Source: Acidimicrobiales bacterium
Lineage (GTDB): Bacteria > Actinomycetota > Acidimicrobiia > Acidimicrobiales > MedAcidi-G1
Length of the DNA: 64,000 nucleotides
Direction: 5' to 3'
NCBI GenBank assembly: GCA_029245675.1
Contig: JAQWOV010000025.1
Span: forward strand, 1-64,000
A model generated the notes under the pieces. That model was not told the DNA's origin. It was given only the letters and a program-made list of their open reading frames with translations, and ran no database searches. The translations under genes were made by a program, and so were the position numbers. Numbering within the stretch: position 1 is the first letter of the stretch; each line of letters starts with the position of its first letter. This document shows, one piece after another, positions 42,953 to 50,865 of the stretch.

Positions 42953-44154
42953 CCGACCCCGCGCCCCTGCTCACTGACGCGGAGCTCGCCGCCCTCCGGG
43001 CCCCGATCGAGACCGCCCGTACCCTCCCGCGGCGGGCCTTCACCTCTGAGGAGTACTTCGATCGCGAGCGCCGCCGCATCGCAGAGCGCAACTGGCTTGC
43101 GGCCTGCTTCGGCGATGAGATTCCGGACGCTGGCGACGCCCGCCCCATCGACCTTTGGGGCTTACCCATCGTCGTAGTGCGCGATCGGAGTGGAGTGCTT
43201 CGTGCGTTCCACAATGTCTGCGCCTACGACGGATGCCCGGTTCTCACCGAGAACGTGCAAGGCGCTGAGGCGCTCACCGCGGCATACCACGGCTGGTCCT
43301 ATAGCCTCGACGGTGAACTCGTTGATGCACCGTTCTGGGCTGGCCCACCCGGCAACGCTGCGGACAGCGTCGCCCCGGAACATCGTCGACTCGTCGAGAT
43401 CGGCATCGCCGAGGCGGTTGGCATTGTCTTCGTGGACCTCTTCCCAGACGTAGCGAAGCCGGCTTTCGATGATCACGTCGCTCCGCTGCTGGCTTTGCTG
43501 GATCAGGTTGCCGTCGATGACCTTCGACTCGCGCGTGGGAGCGATGGAGAGCCTGACGTCTTTGAGGCGTCCATCCGAACAAACTGGAAGACCTTCGTTG
43601 AGAACGACTGTCTCAACATCCTGCACGAATCCTTCACCCACGACCTGTATCGTGCCAGCCCTGAAGTACCTCGGGTGACTCCCGATGGGAGCGCGCGGTT
43701 CAAGGCCGAATGTGACGGCAACGTCATGGGCTTCTCCTACGCCGAGACCGACGTTGTCGCGACCTACCCCGAGATCGACCTGCCCGACATTGGAACGTCG
43801 GGCCCTCTGACCCGAGGGCTGTTCGCCCAGCTCTATCCCAACGTTTCGATCGCGATGATACCGACGATGATCGCGCCCGTCCTGCAGTTCCCCGAACGCG
43901 CTGGGTTGACCAGGGTGCGGGGAGCGTCGTTGGTGCACCTCGACGTTGCCGGCCCCGCCCATGCAGCTGCACGAGCAACAGCCAACGACGTGTTCGCAGA
44001 TGCGGCAGCCGAAGACATCGTCGTAGTCGAAGGAATTCAGGCGGTGCGGGCGTCCCCAGCCCGAGATACCGGGTTCTACTCGCCATTCTGGGACCGGCCT
44101 CACTATGAGTTCTCCAAGCGGGTCGCTGCGGATCTCGAGCGCGAGCACTTCTGA
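42949..44154 (+). CDS. Rieske-oxygenase-family alpha-subunit-like protein with a degenerate Rieske site
   Basis: Overall this is a ring-hydroxylating oxygenase alpha subunit (401 residues). The iron site looks kept: NWKTFVENDCLNILHESFTH gives His226 and His231, and Asp356 fits the carboxylate ligand. The Rieske site is not. The first motif reads C91-A-Y93-D-G, where CxHxG is normal, and the second reads A111-A-Y-H114, where CxYH is normal. One His and one Cys are therefore missing, confirmed codon by codon. The residue that usually bridges the two centres is Asn223. It may be an active non-Rieske iron enzyme, a pseudo-enzyme or one with an altered cluster. Confidence 0.8.
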   Translation: MTDPAPLLTDAELAALRAPIETARTLPRRAFTSEEYFDRERRRIAERNWLAACFGDEIPDAGDARPIDLWGLPIVVVRDRSGVLRAFHNVCAYDGCPVLTENVQGAEALTAAYHGWSYSLDGELVDAPFWAGPPGNAADSVAPEHRRLVEIGIAEAVGIVFVDLFPDVAKPAFDDHVAPLLALLDQVAVDDLRLARGSDGEPDVFEASIRTNWKTFVENDCLNILHESFTHDLYRASPEVPRVTPDGSARFKAECDGNVMGFSYAETDVVATYPEIDLPDIGTSGPLTRGLFAQLYPNVSIAMIPTMIAPVLQFPERAGLTRVRGASLVHLDVAGPAHAAARATANDVFADAAAEDIVVVEGIQAVRASPARDTGFYSPFWDRPHYEFSKRVAADLEREHF

Positions 44155-45125
44155 TGCTCGCGTCGGTACTGCTCGTGGGGTGGGGTTGGTCGACGGCCGA
44201 CTATCTCGACGCGGTCGAAGAGATCGAGCGGCTCGGGTTTCATGCCTGCTACATCGGCGACGATCTCTTCGCTCACCAAGCCGACGTCGACGTTGGAACG
44301 TTTGAGCCTTGGACGATGTTGCCTGCGATGGCAATGCGGACCTCATCGCTACGGCTGGGATCGTTGGTGTCACCGGTGGGGCGCCGCCATCCTGGTCTGT
44401 TCGCCAAGATCACTGCGACGGCCGATCTCATCAGTGACGGCCGGATGATTGTCGGAATGGGCGCCGGCAACGCACCAGCGCAGCAGCGCTCGCTCGGAGT
44501 CCCGTTCGCAACCCCGGCTGAACGCGTCGCGATGTTGGCGGAGGAGCTCGAGGTTCTTCGCTCGTACTGGACAGAGGATCGCACGAACTTCACCGGCGAG
44601 TGGTACACCGTCACCGGCGGGATCTGCGAACCCAAACCGGCGCGGGCCGGGGGTCCGGAGATCCTTCTGGGTGTGCAAGGCGCACGGATGATCGAGCTGG
44701 CGTCAAAGTATGCGGATCGGGTGAACGTTCTTTCAGGTCAGACCCGGCGGATCTCCGAAGTTGTCGATGCTGTCCGCACCAGGGCCGACGCTCATGGGCG
44801 AGCTGGCGATGACATCATCATGAGCCGTCTCGCGACGGTGATCTTGACAGACAGAGCCGCGGACTCGCCGGACGCTCGCTCCGCTGCGATCGAGGCCAGA
44901 GCCGCAGAGATCGGAATGGACCCTGCGACGCTTCGTCACGAGGTCGACGAGTGGATCCACTCTTATGTCGGACCTGTCGACGGCGTCGCTGACTGGGTTC
45001 GAGAATCCACAGACGATGTCGGGCTGGACGAACTCGTGGTGTCGATCGATACCATCGACACCGTTGGATATGACCGCACCATGGCCGGCTTGCGTTCGTT
45101 CGCCGCCGCGCTGGGAGGCGGCTGA
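44154..45125 (+). CDS. LLM-class F420-dependent oxidoreductase (island copy 2)
   Basis: The 323-residue LLM protein shows RLGFHACYIGDDLFA, LRLGSLVSPVGRRHPGLFAKITATADLISDGRMIVGMGAGN and TPAERVAMLAEELEVLRSYW, closely echoing island copy 1. It begins one base into the stop of the Rieske-like gene (TGATG), so the two are coupled. One may supply a reduced or dehydrogenated substrate to the other. F420 use is suggested by subfamily and host lineage, not proven. Confidence 0.88.
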   Translation: MLASVLLVGWGWSTADYLDAVEEIERLGFHACYIGDDLFAHQADVDVGTFEPWTMLPAMAMRTSSLRLGSLVSPVGRRHPGLFAKITATADLISDGRMIVGMGAGNAPAQQRSLGVPFATPAERVAMLAEELEVLRSYWTEDRTNFTGEWYTVTGGICEPKPARAGGPEILLGVQGARMIELASKYADRVNVLSGQTRRISEVVDAVRTRADAHGRAGDDIIMSRLATVILTDRAADSPDARSAAIEARAAEIGMDPATLRHEVDEWIHSYVGPVDGVADWVRESTDDVGLDELVVSIDTIDTVGYDRTMAGLRSFAAALGGG

Positions 45126-45127
45126 CG

Positions 45128-45556
45128 ATGGGTGTTCCCAACGCCGCCCATCCGATCGTGGAGGTGATCCTGGCGTGGTACCTCGGCGGCGACCACGCCG
45201 CCGAGCTCCCTGATCTGTTGTCGCAAGAGGTCGTGACCACGGACTGGATGAGCCCTGGGAAGCAACTGATTGGTCCGGTCGCGTTCGTCGAAGAGATGAT
45301 GGAAGCATCCGCAGTTGCCTTTCCAGACGCCACCGAGGAGATCCTCGCCGTCGTCTTCGACGGCTCGTCGTTGGTCATCCACGGCCGGTTTCGTGCCACG
45401 TTCGCGGCGAGTTACTACGGCGTCGATGCCCACGGCGGACCGCTGGAGTGGGAGATTGTGGACCGGTGGGAGATCGTGAACGGTCTGATCACTGAGGTGA
45501 GGTTCGGTGCGGACACGCGCGCGGCTTGGGCTCAGATCGTGCCTGGCGGCAACTAG
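45128..45556 (+). CDS. SnoaL/NTF2-like protein
   Basis: A 142-residue alpha+beta barrel protein: an N-terminal helix ending AWYLGGDHAAELPDLLS, a middle LIGPVAFVEEMMEASAVAFPDATEEI, and a final sheet with EWEIVDRWEIVNGLITEVRFGAD. This is the SnoaL-like/NTF2 pattern used by small isomerases, cyclases and dehydratases, and also by beta subunits of ring-hydroxylating oxygenases, which share the fold. Given the oxygenase-like gene two before it, a beta-subunit-like role is possible. It is the last gene of the island operon. Confidence 0.72.
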   Translation: MGVPNAAHPIVEVILAWYLGGDHAAELPDLLSQEVVTTDWMSPGKQLIGPVAFVEEMMEASAVAFPDATEEILAVVFDGSSLVIHGRFRATFAASYYGVDAHGGPLEWEIVDRWEIVNGLITEVRFGADTRAAWAQIVPGGN

Positions 45557-45592
45557 ATGTCACGCCGTGGTGGCTCGCCATCGCTGACTTAA

Positions 45593-45640
45593 AGTGCTCA
45601 AGAACTTGCTAATTAGGGCCTATGGGAATAACAATACAAG
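45593..45640. repeat. Right 48-bp direct repeat of the GC-rich island
   Basis: The second copy of the repeat at 34309-34356, 47 of 48 bases identical. It begins just after the composition returns to host-like (about 45585-45592) and is followed by AT-rich host spacer leading to the next gene. An ATG in it (45622) opens a 20-codon frame of no apparent meaning. Confidence 0.9.
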
Positions 45641-45705
45641 TGATAGCCAAATTCCTGTCTTGTCTAAATTTTAAATTTAAATAAAAAATTGAATACGGAG
45701 AAAAT

Positions 45706-46068
45706 ATGAAAGCAAAACTTTTACAGTCTTATGTCAGTAACCGGGCAGCCGATTTACGAGCTGCAACTCTTGTCTACACCGGTGCTTCTGTGGCGACCTT
45801 ATTTCTCATAAGAGACGCTGCCGGTTACGGCGATGAAATGAAAGCAGCCTTAGTAGTAGCGATTGTCGGATTTGGTCTTAATGCATTGGCTTGGCTAGAT
45901 GGCGCTCTTGCAGACATAGCAGCCAGTAGGTCGTCAATGGATGAAGATCTTGCCAATTCTGATATGGGTAAGAACTTCAACAAAGCACCCTTCACCATAT
46001 TTCGAGGGTTGGCAGCAAGCATCGTCATAGCGAATACTGTGGCGCAATCCATAGCTCTTTACGCTTAA
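45706..46068 (+). CDS. Small three-span membrane protein of unknown function
   Basis: The 120-residue protein has hydrophobic segments at about 20-35, 45-65 and 98-118 and a charged loop (ADIAASRSSMDEDLANSDMGKNF) between the second and third. GGAGA lies 8 nt before the ATG. I recognise no family. It is the first host gene after the island and ends with no gap to the convergent amine oxidase gene. Host-like codon use shows it was not part of the insert. Confidence 0.65.
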   Translation: MKAKLLQSYVSNRAADLRAATLVYTGASVATLFLIRDAAGYGDEMKAALVVAIVGFGLNALAWLDGALADIAASRSSMDEDLANSDMGKNFNKAPFTIFRGLAASIVIANTVAQSIALYA

Positions 46069-47442
46069 TTAGAATTGCATTTTTGATAGAACCTGGAGTG
46101 ATGCTTCAAGAGTAGAAGCATCACTCCAGGTCTCTATCGCCGCTGCGGAATCAGCAGTATTGAAACCAACCAGTATGGGTTTCCCGGTCCATGGCATGGC
46201 GTTATACCATTCAACAAAACGCCCTCTATTAGTAGGCATATAACTAATCAAGTCTTTATTGACGTCCCAAAATGGTTCTTCAAATTCCAAAACCACTTTG
46301 TTCATGAGCCCCATACCTAGTCCATCGACAGCAACCTGCTGGCTGTAAGGCAACTCAGGGGAGAATTTCACTGTGTTTGATTGGAGTACGCCAAGAGGGA
46401 GAGTTACTACTACCGAAGCAGCTTCGAAAGACTCACTCTCAGTTGCGACTGTTACTCCTGAACTGTTGTGACTGACTTCAGTAACCTTTGTTGAGAAACG
46501 TATGTCTAGACCGCTCGCTAAATCTTCCATAAAAGGCCCATATCCTGTCGTCGGTACAGCATCTCCGCCTCTAGAAAGAGCTCCTTCGTAAGCAGTCGCC
46601 ATCGCTAAGTCATCAACATGCCCGGCATACCAATGTTCAATTTCGGACACAACAACGTAGTCAAACCATCGCTGTTCTTCTGCACTCAAACCTTCACGGA
46701 TACTTGAAAGTAACGGACCCATCGCGTCAGTAGACGACCTGCCGATTACTGAGTCATAGACGAGGTCGTATAGACGATTCAAACGAGCAGTATTCATACG
46801 CCCCCCGTCAAAATCAAACAAAATCCAGTTCTCGTAATCAGTTGGAACCAGTTCAATGTCAAGTTCTTTTGCACGAGGTGTGAGCACATGAGTGTCAACT
46901 CCATGAAACCAAGAACCACCTAAATCAACTGGGGTACCTTGAAGATTATCGGTCCACGCCCTGCCACCAATTCGGTCGCGACCTTCAAGAACAATGACTT
47001 CACACCCTTCCTTTTGAAGTTGCGACGCTGCCGCCAAGCCGGAGCCACCGGCACCAATAACAAGGCATGAATCAACACCTCGTACCTCTAGAACTTCTTG
47101 AGCAGCACGAAAACCTGACCGCACTGCACCATTCACTGTGGCAGGAAAATCAGATTCAGTCGCCTCTCCGGCCATGAATCTCCGCCCATCAGTAGATCTT
47201 GCTAAATCAAGACGCAGCCTTGGAGAAGAACCTGCCGGAATATAAGAATAAGAACCTTTAGACCAAGGGTCAGAGCCCCAACGGGTGATACGCCAGTCGA
47301 CAACAGAAGGCAGAGAAGAATTATTTAGAGCATCTGAAGAAGTAAGAGGTTTTTTCTCTCCACAACTGGCCCCAAGAGTTACCCCAACGGCAGCGGAACC
47401 TAATAAAAAGTTTCTTCTACTAAGAATTGGAGAAGTCATCAA
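46069..47442 (-). CDS. Flavin-containing amine oxidase, Tat-exported probable lipoprotein
   Basis: The N-terminus has a twin-arginine motif (SRRNFLLGSAAVGVTLGASC) whose Cys may be lipidated, so the folded flavoprotein is exported. CLVIGAGGSGLAAASQLQ binds FAD, followed by VLEGRDRIGGRAWTDNLQGTPVDLGGSWFHG, a monoamine/polyamine oxidase signature. The C-terminal FAD segment often seen as a late GG...G motif is shorter than usual: the protein ends soon after GFNTADSAAAIETWSDASTLEASL, so it may be C-terminally truncated by about 30-60 residues relative to typical amine oxidases. It would oxidise external amines. Confidence 0.82.
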   Translation of the reverse strand: MMTSPILSRRNFLLGSAAVGVTLGASCGEKKPLTSSDALNNSSLPSVVDWRITRWGSDPWSKGSYSYIPAGSSPRLRLDLARSTDGRRFMAGEATESDFPATVNGAVRSGFRAAQEVLEVRGVDSCLVIGAGGSGLAAASQLQKEGCEVIVLEGRDRIGGRAWTDNLQGTPVDLGGSWFHGVDTHVLTPRAKELDIELVPTDYENWILFDFDGGRMNTARLNRLYDLVYDSVIGRSSTDAMGPLLSSIREGLSAEEQRWFDYVVVSEIEHWYAGHVDDLAMATAYEGALSRGGDAVPTTGYGPFMEDLASGLDIRFSTKVTEVSHNSSGVTVATESESFEAASVVVTLPLGVLQSNTVKFSPELPYSQQVAVDGLGMGLMNKVVLEFEEPFWDVNKDLISYMPTNRGRFVEWYNAMPWTGKPILVGFNTADSAAAIETWSDASTLEASLQVLSKMQF

Positions 47443-48506
47443 AGTATTCCACTACGTTGCCCAGCAACAGTAAATAGCCAATTTGCCTGCAAATGAAGAA
47501 CCATCCCGACCTCCGCATTGGCTTGACCTTCAAGAGAGCGAGCCCAAGTGCCTTCTAAAAGTATTCCCAGCTTGTAAGCAGCCAGCACAAACCACCAATC
47601 CATGTCGTCCACTGACAAGCCAGTCAACTCTGCCCAATGATCAATAAGGTTTTTGCGAGTTAAACCACCATGAACTTGCTCAAAAGCCGGTGAAGAACGA
47701 TCAGGATCGTCAGTGTCATACCAAGAAATCAAAAGCCAAGCAAGATCAAGCCGAGGGTCACCAATGGTAGATAACTCCCAGTCAACTAAGGCGGCTAATT
47801 TAGGCTGTTCATAGGATGCAATCACATTTGCATGATGAACATCACCATGAATAATTCGAGGCATAAAATCAGTGGGCTGGTTTCTTTCTAACCATTCACC
47901 AACTTTTTCCACCCCATTAACTTCTGGACCGTTATAGAAATTAAAACTTGAGTAACCCTCTAATTGGCTTCGCCATCTCTCTACTTGACGTTCAATCCAC
48001 TTATCAGGCTTCCCAAAATCCTTTAGCCCGACTGCAAGATGATCGACTTGCGCTAAAGCAGCGATCCCATCAACGATGGAAAGACCTAATTTCCTAAACC
48101 ACTCAGGTTCTGAGGCATAAGGCTCTGGAATTTCACTGAATGGATTAAACCCCTGAATAGGCGCCATCAAATAAAAACAGACTCCGATGATAGAGGGGTC
48201 ATCGCAAGCCGCATAAAAAGCAGGGTGTGGAACATCAGAACCAGACAACGCCTCTAAAACTTTCGCCTCACGCATCATTGTTCGATCATTATGAGGCCTT
48301 GGGTGACGCGGAGGCCGACGTAACACCATCTCAGTGCTGTCTTCACGAGTAACAAGAAAGAGATTATTTTGTGTGCCGCCACTTAATTGCACGCAATCGA
48401 TAATTTCACCTTTTCCAGGAAGATCTGCTTGCAAAATCCAGTCTTGGAGCGAACTCCAATTAAGAAGTCCGTCGCCATCATTTAAATCAGAAGAAAAAGA
48501 ATTCAT
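47439..48506 (-). CDS. Phosphotransferase-family (APH-like kinase) protein
   Basis: A kinase-fold protein with LSGGTQNNLFLVTR (glycine loop), VLRRPPRHPRPHNDRTMMREAKVLEAL (Lys-Glu pair region), the catalytic loop IIHGDVHHANVIA and the metal site LAALVDWELSTIGDPRLDLAWLL. The HGDVHxxN and DWE motifs are intact. It resembles the kinase domain of ACAD10/11-type proteins, which phosphorylate hydroxyacyl-CoAs. I use ATG 48504-48506; a longer frame starting at 48566 adds a basic hydrophobic stretch without support. It overlaps the amine oxidase start by 4 bp. Confidence 0.82.
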   Translation of the reverse strand: MNSFSSDLNDGDGLLNWSSLQDWILQADLPGKGEIIDCVQLSGGTQNNLFLVTREDSTEMVLRRPPRHPRPHNDRTMMREAKVLEALSGSDVPHPAFYAACDDPSIIGVCFYLMAPIQGFNPFSEIPEPYASEPEWFRKLGLSIVDGIAALAQVDHLAVGLKDFGKPDKWIERQVERWRSQLEGYSSFNFYNGPEVNGVEKVGEWLERNQPTDFMPRIIHGDVHHANVIASYEQPKLAALVDWELSTIGDPRLDLAWLLISWYDTDDPDRSSPAFEQVHGGLTRKNLIDHWAELTGLSVDDMDWWFVLAAYKLGILLEGTWARSLEGQANAEVGMVLHLQANWLFTVAGQRSGIL

Positions 48507-48685
48507 AGTACTTTTATAGAGTAGACCGAGTTTCAGAGTTAAATAAATCCGAGTTAAGAATCGCACAAACCGACAAATTCGTATTTAGGGGGTTATTCTC
48601 TTTTGTAAGAGACTTATTCGAGGCTTATCGTGGTTTAAAAGCTTTATTTATTGTCTTTAAATAAGCAAAGTAAGGAGAAAATTCA

Positions 48686-49528
48686 ATGGCAAACGAAGTA
48701 CGTGCTGCGATGGTTCAAACAGGGTGGACTGGTGACAAAGAGTCCATGATAGAGCTGCATGAAAAGTATGTTGAAGAAGCAGCAGCGGCTGGCGCCAAAG
48801 TGATGTGCTTTCAGGAACTTTTTTATGGACCTTATTTCTGCCAAGTTCAAGACGCTGTTTACTATGACTATGCCGAAGCAATTCCTGACGGGCCAACAAC
48901 AAAAAGATTTCAAGAATTGGCTGCTAAACACTCAATGGTTCTAGTGCTCCCAATGTATGAGAAAGAAAAAGAAGGTTTTCTTTACAACACAGCAGCAGTT
49001 ATAGACGCAGACGGTACTTACCTAGGTAAGTACCGCAAAACTCATATTCCACAAGTAAATGGCTTCTGGGAGAAATTTTATTTCCGGCCTGGAAACCTTG
49101 GATATCCAGTATTTGATACCGCGGTTGGAAAAGTAGGAGTTTACATTTGCTATGACCGGCATTTCCCAGAAGGATGGAGAGCTTTAGGTTTAAACGGGGC
49201 ACAAATGGTCTTCAACCCATCAGCCACGAGCCGAGGGCTCTCTCGCTACCTTTGGCAAATTGAACAACCAGCATCTGCAGTTGCCAACATGTATTACGTT
49301 GGAGCCATCAATCGTGTAGGCGTCGAAGACCTTGGCGAAAACGACTTCTATGGAAACACTTACTTTGTGGATCCACGAGGACAATACGTTGGAGAAATTT
49401 GTTCAGACACAGAAGAAGAACTCATAGTTCGAGACCTTGATCTTGACATGGTAGAAGAAGTTCGAAACCAATGGGCCTTCTACAGAGACCGTCGCCCAGA
49501 CCAATATGACCCGCTAGTACAGCCTTAG
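48686..49528 (+). CDS. Beta-ureidopropionase / N-carbamoyl-amide hydrolase (nitrilase family)
   Basis: The Glu-Lys-Cys triad of the nitrilase superfamily is visible: CFQELFYGPYFC, KYRKTHIPQVNGFWEKFYF and YICYDRHFPEG. Plants use the same subfamily as N-carbamoylputrescine amidase, but here the next three genes point to N-carbamoyl-beta-alanine or N-carbamoyl-3-aminoisobutyrate from uracil and thymine. It releases NH3, CO2 and the beta-amino acid. AAGGAGA gives an ideal ribosome site. Length 280 is normal for the family. Confidence 0.88.
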   Translation: MANEVRAAMVQTGWTGDKESMIELHEKYVEEAAAAGAKVMCFQELFYGPYFCQVQDAVYYDYAEAIPDGPTTKRFQELAAKHSMVLVLPMYEKEKEGFLYNTAAVIDADGTYLGKYRKTHIPQVNGFWEKFYFRPGNLGYPVFDTAVGKVGVYICYDRHFPEGWRALGLNGAQMVFNPSATSRGLSRYLWQIEQPASAVANMYYVGAINRVGVEDLGENDFYGNTYFVDPRGQYVGEICSDTEEELIVRDLDLDMVEEVRNQWAFYRDRRPDQYDPLVQP

Positions 49529-49553
49529 TAAAGAATTTGTTGGAGAATAAAGA

Positions 49554-50843
49554 ATGACTACAAATGCGGAGTTACTCAAACGTCATCAAAAAGTCTTACC
49601 TTCTTGGTTAGCGCAATACTATGACCCACCTATTTCCATGGACAAAGGAGAAGGAAGGCACATCTTTGACGTAGAAGGCAACAAATATCTTGATTTCTTT
49701 GGAGGAATACTTACAACAAGCTTGGGATACGACATCCCTGAAATAACCGAAGCACTCAATAAGCAGGTTCCCAAAACGCTTCACTCATCCACTCTTTACC
49801 TTTCAGAGCCAATGATTGAATTAGCCGAACTGATTGCAGACCTTTCAGGCATACCTGATGCAAAAGTGTTCTTCACAACATCAGGAACCGAAGCTAATGA
49901 CGCAGCCCTTCTGTTAGCCACGACACACCGAAGATCAAACCAAGTTCTGGCACTGAGAAACAGTTACCACGGACGATCATTCACAACCATTGCGATCACC
50001 TCGCACAGGTCATGGTCTCCCACCAGCGTCAGCGGCTTATCAGTGAATTATGTACACGGCGGGTATCGTCTACGTAGTCCCTTCCGAGAATTTGAAGACG
50101 ATGCCTATACAGAAGCTTGCGTTGACGACCTGCACCAAGTATTTGACATGATGACATCTGGTGACGTGGCAGCAATGATTGCAGAACCAATCCAAGGAGT
50201 AGGCGGTTTCGCTACACCCCCAGACGGTTTTTTTGGCGCCATGAAAAAAGAGTTAGACAATCGCGGAGTTCTCTTTATCTCTGACGAAGTTCAAACCGGA
50301 TGGGGAAGAACCGGAGATCATTTCTGGGGATACCAAGCCCACGGAATAACCCCCGATATTCTGACCTTCGCTAAAGGAGTAGGCAACGGACTCGCTCTCG
50401 GCGGAGTGATAGCAAGTGCAGAGTTAATGGATTCCTTACCAGGAAATTCAATTTCCACTTTTGGAGGCAATCCAATCAGCAGTGCTGGAGCATTAGCGAC
50501 TATTAGATACATGATCGACCATGACACGCAAGGAAATTCAAAACGTATGGGAGACAGACTGGTCTCACACTTGCAACCAGCAGTTGAAGCTTCGGACACG
50601 GTCGCTGAACTACGAGGACGCGGACTTATGCAAGCGCTTGAAACCGTGCAACCAGGAACACTGGAACCAAATGTTGAAGCAGCAGGTCAGATCATGGAAC
50701 AAGCACGCGCCGCAGGATTATTAATTGGTAAAGGCGGACTTTACGGAAACGTATTACGAATCGCTCCACCAATGACAGTTACAGAAGAAGAAGTTGACAA
50801 AGCGGCTGAAATTCTGGTCGCATGTATTGAAGCATTGGATTAA
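49554..50843 (+). CDS. Class III aminotransferase, probable beta-alanine/3-aminoisobutyrate:pyruvate type
   Basis: The 429-residue PLP enzyme has FFTTSGTEANDAALLLATTH, NSYHGRSFTTIAITS, SDEVQTGWGRTG and the PLP lysine in FAKGVGNGLALGG. It resembles alanine-glyoxylate/3-aminoisobutyrate transaminases. In this module it would convert beta-alanine or 3-aminoisobutyrate to malonate- or methylmalonate-semialdehyde, the substrates of the dehydrogenase two genes downstream. It is 25 bp after the ureidopropionase gene in the same operon. Confidence 0.87.
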   Translation: MTTNAELLKRHQKVLPSWLAQYYDPPISMDKGEGRHIFDVEGNKYLDFFGGILTTSLGYDIPEITEALNKQVPKTLHSSTLYLSEPMIELAELIADLSGIPDAKVFFTTSGTEANDAALLLATTHRRSNQVLALRNSYHGRSFTTIAITSHRSWSPTSVSGLSVNYVHGGYRLRSPFREFEDDAYTEACVDDLHQVFDMMTSGDVAAMIAEPIQGVGGFATPPDGFFGAMKKELDNRGVLFISDEVQTGWGRTGDHFWGYQAHGITPDILTFAKGVGNGLALGGVIASAELMDSLPGNSISTFGGNPISSAGALATIRYMIDHDTQGNSKRMGDRLVSHLQPAVEASDTVAELRGRGLMQALETVQPGTLEPNVEAAGQIMEQARAAGLLIGKGGLYGNVLRIAPPMTVTEEEVDKAAEILVACIEALD

Positions 50844-50865
50844 CTATCCGAACCTAGGGGGACCT

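Larger units (their letters stand above)
34357..45640. mobile_element. GC-rich genomic island flanked by 48-bp direct repeats
   Basis: Composition shifts sharply at about 34470 and again at about 45590, with third-codon positions dominated by G/C inside. The block holds a TetR gene, two LLM enzymes, a Liv-type importer and an oxidative gene set, and nearly every base is coding. It is bounded by the 48-bp repeat and carries a foreign rmuC tail at its left edge. I see no integrase, recombinase, transposase or tRNA gene, so how it moved is unclear. Misjoining of strain variants during assembly is an alternative to real insertion. Confidence 0.75.

Noticed and set aside
43162-44373. 403-codon minus-strand open frame opposite the Rieske-like and LLM genes
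   Set aside because: Same GC artefact. Its protein has no recognisable domain, and the plus-strand genes have conserved motifs and coupled starts.
34357-45640. Island as a prophage, transposon or classical integrative element
   Set aside because: No phage structural genes, transposase, integrase, relaxase or terminal inverted repeats are visible. Only the direct repeats and composition support mobility.
34309-45640. 48-bp repeats as part of a CRISPR array
   Set aside because: Only two copies exist, 11 kb apart, with no regular spacers and no cas genes.
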